A stretch of 23,354 nt of DNA from Streptosporangiaceae bacterium (GTDB taxonomy: Bacteria > Actinomycetota > Actinomycetes > Streptosporangiales > Streptosporangiaceae). The stretch covers positions 1 to 23,354 of the forward strand of contig JASHOI010000133.1 of assembly GCA_030041195.1 (NCBI GenBank), in the 5' to 3' direction. The notes beneath the pieces were generated by a model. It had not been told where the DNA came from, did not search any database, and was given only the letters and a program-made list of their open reading frames with translations. Both the position numbers and the translations under genes were made by a program. Positions 6,432 to 14,130 of the stretch are shown piece after piece (position 1 is the stretch's first letter; every line of letters starts with the position of its first letter).

Positions 6432-7250
6432 TCAGGCCGGGAACGCGGTGCGCACCGCCTCCCGGCCGATCGCGGAGCTGCGCTGGTAGCCGTACGTTCC
6501 TGCGTCCCGCAGTTCCCGCGCCGCCTCGACCAGCGCGCCGAGCGCGGCGAACGCGAACGCCCCGCCGACCGAGATCCGGGCGACGCCGAGGTCGGCGAGC
6601 TCGGCCACGGTCGGCGCGCCCGGCATCGCCAGCACGTTGACCGGCCGGTCCACCGAGCCGACCAGCTCGCCGATGTCGCTCGCGCGGGTCAGCCCGGGCG
6701 CGTAGACCACGTCGGCACCCGCCGCAATGTAGCGCTGCAGCCGGGCGATCGTGTCGGCCAGGTCGTCCCGGCCGCGCAGGTGGTTCTCGGCGCGCGCGGT
6801 GAGCACCAGCCGCCGCGGCCCCGTGTGGGCCATCTCGGCGGCCGCCGCCACCCGCTCGGCCGCGTATCCGGCCTCGTAGATCGGCTCGCCGGCGCGCCCG
6901 GTGAAGTCCTCGATCGAGCACCCGGCCAGCCCGGCTTCGGCCGCAGCGGCCACGGTTGCGGCAACCCCCTCCGGGTCGTCGGCGAACCCGTTCTCCAGGT
7001 CCGCCGACACCGGCAGCGGCGTGGCCGCCACGATCTGGGCCGCATGCCAGATGGCCTGGTCCCTGGTCACCGAGCCGTCCTGCAGGCCGAGGGTGGCGGC
7101 GAAGCCGCTGCTCGTGGTCGCCAGCGCGGCGAACCCCAGCGACGCCAGCACCCGCGCCGAGCCCACGTCCCACGGGTTCGGCAGCAGCAGCGGCTGGCCC
7201 GGGCGGTGCAGTTCCAGGAACCGGGCGGCGGCATCGGTCGGCTGTGTCAT
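6432..7250 (-). CDS. Isocitrate lyase / PEP phosphonomutase family protein
   Basis: A 272-residue TIM-barrel enzyme of the ICL/PEPM superfamily, which makes or breaks C-C or P-C bonds of alpha-oxo acids with Mg2+. It has the PNPWDVGSARVLASLGF opening (residues 25-41), the TTSSGFAATLG segment (45-55), the metal-binding DLENGF (84-89) and GCSIEDFTG (110-118), then TARAENH. It lacks the KKCGH loop of true isocitrate lyases, so it belongs to the short oxaloacetate-hydrolase/carboxyPEP-mutase-like group of unknown substrate. It starts 12 bp downstream of the AhpD-like gene on the same strand and is probably cotranscribed with it. Confidence 0.9.
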   Translation of the reverse strand: MTQPTDAAARFLELHRPGQPLLLPNPWDVGSARVLASLGFAALATTSSGFAATLGLQDGSVTRDQAIWHAAQIVAATPLPVSADLENGFADDPEGVAATVAAAAEAGLAGCSIEDFTGRAGEPIYEAGYAAERVAAAAEMAHTGPRRLVLTARAENHLRGRDDLADTIARLQRYIAAGADVVYAPGLTRASDIGELVGSVDRPVNVLAMPGAPTVAELADLGVARISVGGAFAFAALGALVEAARELRDAGTYGYQRSSAIGREAVRTAFPA

Positions 7251-7262
7251 CGCAGCGTCCTG

Positions 7263-7742
7263 TCAGGGTTGGTAGGAGCCAGGCTCCCAGGCGCGGGAGC
7301 TGACCCCGATCGCGTTCCAGGCATTGATCGTAACGATCAGGCCGAGCAGCGCGGCGATCTCGTCCGGCGTGAACTCGGCGGCGACCGCCTGGTACTCGGC
7401 CTCCGGCACGTGCGTGCCCGCGATCAGGGTCACCGCCTCGGTGAACCCCAGCGCGGCCCGCTCGCGCGACGTGAAGTACGGGGTCTCCCGCCACGCCGCG
7501 AGCCCGTACAGCCGCTGCTCGGTCTCACCGATCGCGCGGGCGTCCTTGGTGTGCATGTCGATGCAGTACGCGCAGCCATTGAGCTGCGAGGCGCGGACCC
7601 GGACGAGCTCGCGCAGTTTCGGGTCGAACTCCACGCGGTCGAGTTCTCTGGTGGCGGTGTGGTCCAGGTGGCTCATGGCCTTGGCGAACGCCGGGGCGTG
7701 CGCGTCGAAGTCGAGCCGGACCGGGATTTCTGTCGTAGTCAT
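7263..7742 (-). CDS. Carboxymuconolactone decarboxylase (AhpD-like) family protein
   Basis: A 159-residue all-helical protein of the CMD family. The redox-active signature is intact: ASQLNGCAYCIDMH (residues 51-64) with Cys57, Cys60 and His64 in the CxxCxxxH arrangement of AhpD-type thiol peroxidase components. It probably reduces peroxides or electrophiles with a thiol partner, though many homologues are uncharacterised. GGAGG lies only 1 nt before the ATG, unusually close. It is divergent from a MocR regulator with a dyad between them, and upstream of the PEP-mutase-family gene. CMD-family genes are typical ECF41 targets, and a broken ECF41 gene lies 2.3 kb away, but no ECF41-type promoter precedes this gene. 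Confidence 0.93.
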   Translation of the reverse strand: MTTTEIPVRLDFDAHAPAFAKAMSHLDHTATRELDRVEFDPKLRELVRVRASQLNGCAYCIDMHTKDARAIGETEQRLYGLAAWRETPYFTSRERAALGFTEAVTLIAGTHVPEAEYQAVAAEFTPDEIAALLGLIVTINAWNAIGVSSRAWEPGSYQP

Positions 7743-7759
7743 GCCTCCACGCTAGCCAG

Positions 7760-7779
7760 CCTTAGGCCCAGGTCTAAGG
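7760..7779. promoter_or_regulatory. Dyad between the AhpD-like and MocR genes (probable MocR operator)
   Basis: CCTTAG (7760-7765) and CTAAGG (7774-7779) form perfect 6-bp arms around 8 bp. The right arm contributes to a possible -10, TAAGGT (7775-7780), which would start transcription close to the MocR ATG at 7789. The site is well placed for control of both divergent genes. Confidence 0.55.
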
Positions 7780-7788
7780 TCCATTTAT

Positions 7789-9240
7789 ATGAAAGATTCA
7801 TGGGCCAATAACCGCCCGGAACGCGGCGCCGCCACGCCGGTCGGCTCCGGACTCGACCTGCACGTCGAGCTGGCCGGCCCGCGGGTGCGGGCCGCGCTCG
7901 AGACCGCGCTGCGGCAGGCGGTGCAGACCGGCAGGCTCGCGGCCGGGACCCGGCTGCCGGCCAGCCGGACGCTGGCCGCCGACCTCGGCGTGGCCCGCAA
8001 CACCGTGGCCGACGTCTACGGCCAGCTCGTGGCCGAGGGCTGGCTGACCGCCCGGCAGGGCTCGGGGACCCGGGTGGCCGAGCACACCGCCGCTGCGGCC
8101 TTCGCGGAACCGGCCACCAAGGCGCCCGAGACGGGGGAGGCGTTGCGTAACAGCCTGAAATCCGGACTGCCCGACCTGAGCGAGTTTCCGCGCGCCGCGT
8201 GGCTGGCGGCGGCGAGGAGGGCGGTGACGGCCGCCCCGTCCGGGGCCTTCGGGTACGGGGACCCGCGGGGACGGCCCGAGTTGCGCGCCGCGCTCGCCGC
8301 CTACCTGGCCCGGGCCCGCGGCGTCCGGGCCGCGGCGGACCAGATCGTGATCTGCTCGGGGTTCACCCAGGGGCTGTCGCTGCTCGGCCGGGTGCTGGCG
8401 GCCTCCGGCGCCGCCGCCGCCGGCGTGGAGGCATACGGCCACCGGCAGCACCGCGAGGTGATCGAGGCGGCGGGGCTTTCGGCCCTGCCGGTCCCGGTTG
8501 ACGGGCTCGGCGCCGTGATCGGCCGGGTACCGGAGTGTGCCGCGCTGCTGCTGACCCCGGCGCACCAGTTCCCGATCGGCGTTGCGCTCGCGCCGGAGCG
8601 CCGGCAGCAGGCCGTGACCTGGGCCGCGCGGGCCGGCGCGATCGTGATCGAGGACGATTACGACGGCGAGTTCCGCTATGACCGGCGCGCGGTCGGGGCC
8701 ATGCAGGCGCTCGCGCCCGACCACGTGATCTACGCGGGCACGGCCAGCAAGACGCTCGCGCCCGCGGTCGGGCTGGGCTGGTTGGTCGTGCCGCGCCGGA
8801 TGCTCGCGGACGTGGTCTCGGCCAAGGAGCGCGCCGGCCGGCGCGGCAGCAACCTGGACGAGCTGACCCTGGCCGAGTTCATCACCTCCGGCGGCTACGA
8901 CCGGCACGTGCGCCGGTCCCGGCTGCGTTACCAGCGGCGCCGTGACCGGCTGATCGCCGCGCTGGGCCGCGTGCTGCCGGAGCCGCGGGTCACCGGCGTG
9001 GCCGCTGGCCTGCACGCGGTGCTGCACCTGCCGCCCGGCGTGGGCGAGGACGAGGTCGTGGCCGCGGCCGCGGCGCGCGGCCTCGCGCTCGAGGGGATGC
9101 GCAGTTACCGGACGCCCGGGGCCGATCACCCGGAGGCGCTGGTCATCGGGTACGGCACGCCGCCCGCGCACGCGTTCACCACCGCGGTCACCCGGCTGTG
9201 CGCCGTCCTGCAGGCGGCTGCCGCTCAGCCGACCAGGTGA
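7789..9240 (+). CDS. MocR/PdxR-type regulator (GntR winged helix fused to PLP aminotransferase domain)
   Basis: A 483-residue two-domain transcription factor. Residues 30-98 form a GntR winged helix (TRLPASRTLAADLGVARNTV, then QLVAEGWL and RQGSGTRV). Residues 120-480 form a fold-type I aminotransferase-like domain with FGYGDPRGRPELR (154-166), IVIEDDYDGEFRYDR (285-299) and the PLP lysine in TASKTLAP (Lys321). Such proteins sense PLP or amino compounds; PdxR controls vitamin B6 synthesis, but no pdx gene is seen here. The likely targets are itself and the divergent AhpD-like operon. There is no Shine-Dalgarno sequence at the ATG, which suggests a leaderless mRNA. The 3' end overlaps the convergent small gene by 16 bp. 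Confidence 0.93.
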   Translation: MKDSWANNRPERGAATPVGSGLDLHVELAGPRVRAALETALRQAVQTGRLAAGTRLPASRTLAADLGVARNTVADVYGQLVAEGWLTARQGSGTRVAEHTAAAAFAEPATKAPETGEALRNSLKSGLPDLSEFPRAAWLAAARRAVTAAPSGAFGYGDPRGRPELRAALAAYLARARGVRAAADQIVICSGFTQGLSLLGRVLAASGAAAAGVEAYGHRQHREVIEAAGLSALPVPVDGLGAVIGRVPECAALLLTPAHQFPIGVALAPERRQQAVTWAARAGAIVIEDDYDGEFRYDRRAVGAMQALAPDHVIYAGTASKTLAPAVGLGWLVVPRRMLADVVSAKERAGRRGSNLDELTLAEFITSGGYDRHVRRSRLRYQRRRDRLIAALGRVLPEPRVTGVAAGLHAVLHLPPGVGEDEVVAAAAARGLALEGMRSYRTPGADHPEALVIGYGTPPAHAFTTAVTRLCAVLQAAAAQPTR

Positions 9241-9449
9241 CCGGAAGATCGCTGAGCCGCGGATGGCTCGTGGGTGAGCGGTCCCGAGGTCCGGAACAGG
9301 AACGCCTCGTAGCTGTCGGGTGCCTGGGCTGGCTGGAACAGGTACGTGTCTGGGCTTGCCTGGAGCACGGCGACGCGGCGCTGCGCGTAGTTGCACTCGG
9401 CCACGACGTTGGACAGGCGCCGCCCCAGCGCCCGCAGAACCGGGAACAT
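9225..9449 (-). CDS. Small conserved actinobacterial protein of unknown function
   Basis: A 74-residue basic protein. The ATG at 9447-9449 is preceded by GAGG at good spacing, so I prefer it over the longer frame reaching 9524. The core (RLSNVVAECNYAQRRVAVL near residues 11-29, then QAPDSYEAFLFRTSGPL near 43-59) is a pattern I recognise from short hypothetical proteins found across actinobacteria. There is no signal peptide or membrane helix; an amphipathic helix is likely at the N terminus. The function is unknown. The 3' end overlaps the MocR gene by 16 bp in convergent orientation. Confidence 0.75.
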   Translation of the reverse strand: MFPVLRALGRRLSNVVAECNYAQRRVAVLQASPDTYLFQPAQAPDSYEAFLFRTSGPLTHEPSAAQRSSGHLVG

Positions 9450-9587
9450 GGTCCCACCTCGATCCGGATTTGCTGCTTCGGTTGCCTCGTACTGCCAGCG
9501 TCGCCCTAAGACCCCCGGCGGCACATTGGGCAGACGCCTTATCCGCCCACAACGTGAGGCCCTAAGCGTGAAAAGCTGGTCTCGGTG

Positions 9588-10466
9588 TCAGGCGTTCGCC
9601 TTGGCGATCACCTTGTCGGCGAACCGGCGCAGCTTCGCAATCTTCTCGTTTAGCGGCTCTTGGTCCGGGCCGACCTGGTATGGCCAGCGGAATCCGACGA
9701 TCACGTCGGTCACACCCTGCTCCTCGAGCCGACGCACACCATCCACGCTATATCCGTCCATGGAGATAACGTGAATTTCGAATGGACGTGAGGCGGTGCC
9801 CTCCTGGCGGCGGAACTCGGCCAGCCGGGCGAGCAGGCCGGGCAGGGCCCCTGGGTCGCCGCCGCCGTGCAGCCAGCCGTCACCGGCCCGGGCCGCGCGG
9901 CGCAGTGCGGCGTCGGAATGCCCGCCGACCAAGATCGGGATCGGCTCGGTGGGAACGGGAGCCAGCTTAATATTAGGTACCTTAAATATTTCTCCATGGA
10001 AAGAGAAGTAGCCGCCGGCGGACAGCCCGCGGATCACCGCGAGTTCCTCGTCCATGCGCCGCCCGCGGCCGTCCCAGGGCACGCCGAGCACCTCGTAGTC
10101 CTCGCGCCACGGGCTGGAACCCACGCCGAGCACCAGCCGGTTGCCGGTCAGCACCGCGGTACTGGTGGCCTGCTTGGCCACCAGTACCGGGTTGCGCACC
10201 GGCAGCTTGAGCACGAACGTGACGAACCGGAGCCGCTGCGTGACCGCGCCGAGCGCGGGGATCAGTGAGAACGGCTCGAGGAACGGCTTGTCCTCGAGGA
10301 ACTCGCGGGTGCCGTCGGGGTTGAACGGGTAGACGCTGTCCGACCGCTCCGGGTAGCAGATGCTGTCCGGCACGACCATCGCGTCATAGCCGCTGTCCTC
10401 GGCGGCCACCGCGAGCGGGCCGTAGAACGACGGGTCGGTCATCGATTCGGCGTAGCAGAAGCGCAC
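9588..10466 (-). CDS. LLM-class (luciferase-like) F420-dependent oxidoreductase
   Basis: A 292-residue TIM-barrel enzyme of the bacterial luciferase-like family, in actinobacteria usually dependent on coenzyme F420. It shows AAEDSGYDAMVVPDSICYP (residues 21-39), LRFVTFVLKLPVRNP (79-93), the GVGSSPWREDYEVLG segment (114-128) and PIPILVGGHSDAALRRAAR (175-193). The substrate is unknown. The start is GTG with GGAGG about 4 nt upstream. An unusually AT-rich run of codons covers residues 153-168 (9967-10012), and a milder one lies near 9735-9787; both stand out from the GC-rich rest. The gene lies 43 bp downstream of the beta-propeller gene on the same strand. Confidence 0.9.
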   Translation of the reverse strand: MRFCYAESMTDPSFYGPLAVAAEDSGYDAMVVPDSICYPERSDSVYPFNPDGTREFLEDKPFLEPFSLIPALGAVTQRLRFVTFVLKLPVRNPVLVAKQATSTAVLTGNRLVLGVGSSPWREDYEVLGVPWDGRGRRMDEELAVIRGLSAGGYFSFHGEIFKVPNIKLAPVPTEPIPILVGGHSDAALRRAARAGDGWLHGGGDPGALPGLLARLAEFRRQEGTASRPFEIHVISMDGYSVDGVRRLEEQGVTDVIVGFRWPYQVGPDQEPLNEKIAKLRRFADKVIAKANA

Positions 10467-10509
10467 GTTTCCTCCGGACCTCCGGCCGCTGGGACGCTCC
10501 GCCCCATTG

Positions 10510-12153
10510 TCAGCCGGGGTTCCGCCGACGCCAAGCGACCCAGACCGCCCCGCCGATCACCAGCAGGATTCCGGCCATGATGCTGGTGGTCCCGTCCGAG
10601 CCGAGCGGCTCGCCGGTCAGCGGCCGGAACGGGGTGGACCGGCTGGTCGGGGCCGGCGTGGCTTTGGTGGCGGACGGCGCCGCGCCGGAGTCGGACGCGG
10701 TGAACGCGACCACGTCGTTCGCGGCCGGGGCCAGCATGAGGCCGTCGGCCACGCTCGGCGTGGGGAAGTGGTTCGCCACCGCGCCGATCGACGCCTGCTG
10801 CCGGATCTTCCCGGTGGCCGGTTCCAGCCCGTACAGCATGCCGTTCTGGCCGATGGTCCAGACCAGCCCGGCCGCGACGATGGCCGGGCCGCCCCCGGTT
10901 CCCGAGCTCCACAGCAGGTGCAGCGCGGGTGGCGACCGCGTCGCGGCGACCGCGATGATGCCGGTCCGGCACGGCAGGTAGACCGTCATGCCGACGATGG
11001 CGACGCCGCCGTCGATGTCCTCGGGGCACGCGCTGGCCAGGCTGGCCTGCGGATGGCCGATGCCGCCGAGGTGCGCGCCGTCGAGCAGGTACACGATGCG
11101 AGACTTGCCGGTGAGGATGACCTGGCCGTCCGGCAGCAGCACCGGCGCCGTGGACATGTCCAGGTCCTGGGAGTTGTTGACCGGCCAGTTGCTCGGCGCG
11201 AAGTACTGCAGCAGCCGCATGGCCGGCGACAGCTCGAGCACCGAATCGCTGTCGTCGTAGGCGTGCGAGTACGAGTAGACCGAGCCGTTCCCGGTCGCGA
11301 CCCAGACGTCGCCGTTGCCGCCGACGACCGGCGCGGCGCCGCCCATCCAGATGCCGCCCTGCGACTCGCCGGCCGCGGCGTCGACGGTGAACAACCGCGG
11401 CGTCCCGCCGTCTTCCGGGACCGCGAACAGCCTGCCCTTGTAGCTGGAGCAGTCGCCGAAGTTGCCGGCCATGCCGAAGATCACCTGGCCGTGGTCCAGG
11501 GTCAGGCCGGTGCGCTGCAGCAGCGCGGCGGTGTTGACCCCGGCCGGGTCCACGTGGTCGGTCATCTCGGTCTGGCCCGTCGTGGTGTTCAGGCCGGTCA
11601 GCACGTGTGCGGGCACCCCGTTGACCAGCTCGTCGGCGACCACGAAGATCTCGCCGCGGGACGGGTCGATGACCGGCGTGCCGGTGATCCCCACGGTGGG
11701 CGTGATGTCGCCGCAGGGCAGGTCCGTCGATGGCACCGGGGTTCCCAGGTGCGCCGACCAAATCTTGGCCCCCGTGCTTGCGGTGAGCGCGTACACGGTG
11801 TCGTTCTCGGTCGCCACGTACACCCGGCCGTCGAACACCAGCGGCTCGCCGTAGATCTCGCCGTCGAGCGCGGGCGAGGTCCACGCCCTCGTCGCCGTGT
11901 CCACCGAGGTAACGTCCGGTGCCACCCCGGTGCCCGCCAGACTGTCGTGGTAGACGGTCCACGAGGCACCCCCGGCCGGGCCGGTGGAGGCAGCCCCGTC
12001 GCGCGCCGCCGCCACGTCGTGGGCGGCAGCCACGTCGCCCGATGCAGCCGCGGCAGCGGTGCCGTTGGCCACGGCAGCGGTGCCTCCGGCCGCGCAGGTG
12101 ATCGCGGCCAGCGCGAGCAGCGTGCCCGGCAACCCGCGCGGTCGCCGCCTCAT
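10510..12153 (-). CDS. Exported, membrane-anchored PQQ-like beta-propeller protein
   Basis: A 547-residue surface protein. The N terminus has an Arg-rich n-region and an Ala-rich hydrophobic core, then an Ala/Asp-rich low-complexity linker to about residue 60. Several PQQ-type propeller blades follow, seen as GRVYVATENDTVYALTASTG (109-128), GEIFVVADE, GDVWVATGNGSVYSYS and GLVWTIGQNGMLYGLEPATGK. After a Pro/Ser/Thr-rich stretch, a membrane helix (about 524-541) ends in an RRRNPG tail, so the propeller is displayed outside. There is no sign of a dehydrogenase catalytic domain, so PQQ binding is not implied; such propellers often serve as scaffolds. It is followed 43 bp later by the LLM gene. 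Confidence 0.85.
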   Translation of the reverse strand: MRRRPRGLPGTLLALAAITCAAGGTAAVANGTAAAAASGDVAAAHDVAAARDGAASTGPAGGASWTVYHDSLAGTGVAPDVTSVDTATRAWTSPALDGEIYGEPLVFDGRVYVATENDTVYALTASTGAKIWSAHLGTPVPSTDLPCGDITPTVGITGTPVIDPSRGEIFVVADELVNGVPAHVLTGLNTTTGQTEMTDHVDPAGVNTAALLQRTGLTLDHGQVIFGMAGNFGDCSSYKGRLFAVPEDGGTPRLFTVDAAAGESQGGIWMGGAAPVVGGNGDVWVATGNGSVYSYSHAYDDSDSVLELSPAMRLLQYFAPSNWPVNNSQDLDMSTAPVLLPDGQVILTGKSRIVYLLDGAHLGGIGHPQASLASACPEDIDGGVAIVGMTVYLPCRTGIIAVAATRSPPALHLLWSSGTGGGPAIVAAGLVWTIGQNGMLYGLEPATGKIRQQASIGAVANHFPTPSVADGLMLAPAANDVVAFTASDSGAAPSATKATPAPTSRSTPFRPLTGEPLGSDGTTSIMAGILLVIGGAVWVAWRRRNPG

Positions 12154-12279
12154 CGCCGCCTCACCGTCGCCCTCATGGCCCGGCGATAGCTCGGTACCCG
12201 GCGCGGTTTCCCATCCACCAAAGGGTAGCCACGCAAGCGCCCAGCCCCGCCAACCCAGCCAAACCCACTCCCCCCGCCG

Positions 12280-12391
12280 CCCCGACCCCGCGCTACCCCG
12301 AACCCGCGCCGCCCCGAACCCGCGCTACCCCGAACCCGCGCTACCCCGAACCCGCGCCGCCCCTGACTGGCGCGGCCCCGGACTCTCGCCA
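12280..12391. repeat. Tandem array of seven 16-bp units
   Basis: Seven consecutive 16-bp units with consensus CCCCGAACCCGCGCYR. Units 2-5 (12296-12359) differ only at the last two bases, unit 1 by one further base, while units 6-7 have diverged. The period is not a multiple of three and no gene covers it, so it is a non-coding minisatellite-like array. Confidence 0.85.
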
Positions 12392-12462
12392 CCCGGGCCC
12401 GGTCGTTTGCCCACCCAACGTGACCACCCGACGACCAACCGCGAGCGCCGCCCGAGCAAAGC

Positions 12463-12556
12463 CATGATCGTTTCGACTCTTCACGTCTTCGGTGACCGCA
12501 AAACGGGATATATGGTGCTTCAGCGCTACACGAAGGCGTGAAGAGTTGCGGCGGCC
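12463..12556. repeat. Dyad element A (long inverted repeat, AT-richer core)
   Basis: CATGATC (12463-12469) is followed by ACTCTTCACGTCTTCGGTG (12476-12494), a 34-bp core containing GATATATGG, and CACGAAGGCGTGAAGAGT (12529-12546). The outer 10 bp of the arms pair perfectly. Layout and 3' flank (AGTTGCGGCG) resemble element B upstream of mop. It may be a dispersed intergenic repeat, an operator pair, or an RNA hairpin in the exporter leader. Confidence 0.6.
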
Positions 12557-12630
12557 GGCACCGGCCGGGCACGGATCCGCGCAGGAACGTTTCGGCGGGG
12601 CTCGAAGTGTCCCGTGCATAGCGTGGCGGT

Positions 12631-14073
12631 ATGGCTGCAACTACCGACGAACGGGCCCTCGCGAATCTCGGCCGCTCCGCTGACGGTGGCCGGCCTGCTG
12701 GCGGCAACCGGGCGGCTGGCGGTGGCCGGCGATGGACGCTGCTGGCGGCGAGCCTCGGGTTCGCGGTGATCCAGCTGGACGTCAGCGTTGTCAACGTCGC
12801 GCTCAAGCCGATCGGTGCGTCGCTGGGCGGCGGCGTCAGCGCTCTGCAGTGGGTGGTGAACGCGTACACGGTGGCATTCGCTGCACTGATCCTCACCGCC
12901 GGGGCTCTGGGTGACCGGGTCGGCGCCAAGCGGGTCTTCGTCGGCGGGTTCGTGCTGTTCACAGCCGCGTCCGCGCTGAGTGGGCTGGCGCCCGGCCTGC
13001 CCACGCTGATCGCTGCCCGGGCGCTGCAGGGAGTGGGCGCTGCCGTGCTCGGCCCGTGTTCACTGACGCTGATCAACCACGCCTACCCGGAGGCCCGCGA
13101 GCGGACCCGGGCCGTCGGGCTGTGGGCCGCCGGAGCCAGCCTGGGGCTGTCGGCCGGGCCGCTGATCGGCGGCATCCTGACCGCAACGCTCGGGTGGCGA
13201 GCCATCTTCTTCATCAACGCACCGATCGGCGCGGCCGGGATCTACCTCACGGTGCGCTGGGCAAGCGAGACCCCGCGCTCGGCGCACCGCCGGGTCGACG
13301 TGCCGGGTCAGCTTGCCGGCATCGTGGCCCTGGCCGCCTTGGCGACCGCCACGATCGAGGGCGGCGCGCGCGGCTTCGGGGCCCCGCCGGTGCTGGCCGG
13401 CTATGGCATCGCGGCGGCGTCCGCCGTGGCGTTTGTCGCCATCGAGGCCCACCGGGCGCACCCGATGCTCCCGCTGCGGCTGTTCCGCTCGCCGACGTTC
13501 TCAGCGGCAACGGCGGTCGGGCTGCTGGTGAACGTGGCATTCTACGGGCTGATCTTTGTCCTCAGCCTGTACTTCCAGCGCCAGCAGCAGTTGTCCGCAC
13601 TGCAGACCGGCCTGGCGTTCGCCCCGATGACAGCGGCGATCACGGCCGCCAACATTTCGTCCGGGCGGCTTGCCAGGCGCTTGCCCCCGTCCTGGATCAT
13701 CGGCGGGGGATCGGGGCTGATGGCCGTCGGCTACGTCGGCTTGTTCGGCATCCAGGCCGGCACCGGTTACCCCGCGCTCGTCGGCCCGCTGGTCGCCTGC
13801 GGCTTCGGTATCGGCCTGCTGGTGCCCGCCATGACCTCGGCGCTGCTGGGCAGCGCGGATCCGTCGCGTTCCGGGGTGGCGTCCGGCACCCTCAACTCGG
13901 CCCGGCAGACCGGCAGCGTGATCGGCGTCGCCCTGTTCGGCTCGCTGATCGCCGACCGGCTGGTCCCGGGCCTGCACGTTGCCCTGGCCATCGCCGCGGC
14001 CCTCTGCGCCGCCGCGGCGCTGCTCGCGGCGGCCGTGCGCCGGGAGTCTCCGGCCAATCACCCTACGGAGTAA
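12631..14073 (+). CDS. DHA2-family MFS multidrug exporter
   Basis: A complete 480-residue, 14-helix exporter. Signatures are the first-helix motif IQLDVSVVNVALKPIGASL (residues 47-65), motif A ALGDRVGAKRVFVGG, ARALQGVGAAVLGP, the motif C region GASLGLSAGPLIGG, and GLNS-like late motifs ending in SGTLNSARQTGSVIGVALFG. The N-terminal 35 residues are a polar Gly/Ala/Arg tail. There is no clear Shine-Dalgarno before the ATG; a -10-like TAGCGT 7 bp upstream suggests a leaderless start. It is 57 bp upstream of modA on the same strand, but there is no functional reason to link it with molybdate. The substrate is unknown. Confidence 0.93.
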   Translation: MAATTDERALANLGRSADGGRPAGGNRAAGGGRRWTLLAASLGFAVIQLDVSVVNVALKPIGASLGGGVSALQWVVNAYTVAFAALILTAGALGDRVGAKRVFVGGFVLFTAASALSGLAPGLPTLIAARALQGVGAAVLGPCSLTLINHAYPEARERTRAVGLWAAGASLGLSAGPLIGGILTATLGWRAIFFINAPIGAAGIYLTVRWASETPRSAHRRVDVPGQLAGIVALAALATATIEGGARGFGAPPVLAGYGIAAASAVAFVAIEAHRAHPMLPLRLFRSPTFSAATAVGLLVNVAFYGLIFVLSLYFQRQQQLSALQTGLAFAPMTAAITAANISSGRLARRLPPSWIIGGGSGLMAVGYVGLFGIQAGTGYPALVGPLVACGFGIGLLVPAMTSALLGSADPSRSGVASGTLNSARQTGSVIGVALFGSLIADRLVPGLHVALAIAAALCAAAALLAAAVRRESPANHPTE

Positions 14074-14130
14074 TTGCGTTACGTTCCGTTGTGATCCGGG
14101 TAGGCACAGTGGGACTAATCGGGGGAGCGC

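Larger units (their letters stand above)
12154..12630. other. 477-bp divergent intergenic region between propeller and exporter genes
   Basis: No convincing gene. It holds the 16-bp tandem array (12280-12391) and the long dyad element (12463-12556). TAGCGT (12619-12624) is a possible -10 placed for a leaderless exporter transcript. A frame on the minus strand spans much of it but is built from the array and the antisense of the exporter gene. Confidence 0.6.

Noticed and set aside
7680..7800. ECF41-type promoter for the AhpD-like gene
   Set aside because: CMD-family genes are common ECF41 targets, but no TGTCACA-N16-CGTC pattern is present upstream of this one.
7798..9552. 584-codon minus-strand frame opposite the MocR gene
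   Set aside because: It is fully antisense to a well-supported GntR-aminotransferase regulator, and its product is a low-complexity Arg/Gly/Pro sequence.
10507..12189. 560-codon plus-strand frame opposite the beta-propeller gene
   Set aside because: The propeller gene on the other strand has a signal peptide, blade motifs and a membrane anchor. The antisense product has no recognisable fold.
12280..12391. Possible CRISPR array
   Set aside because: Units are contiguous with no spacers and no cas genes are near. The same reasoning excludes the array at 22828-23006.
12150..13076. 308-codon minus-strand frame across the intergenic region and the start of the second exporter
   Set aside because: It is made of antisense exporter sequence and the 16-bp array, and has no domain.
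14074..14130. ModE-type operator ahead of modA
   Set aside because: No TATAT-type dyad or other convincing inverted repeat is present in the 57-bp gap.
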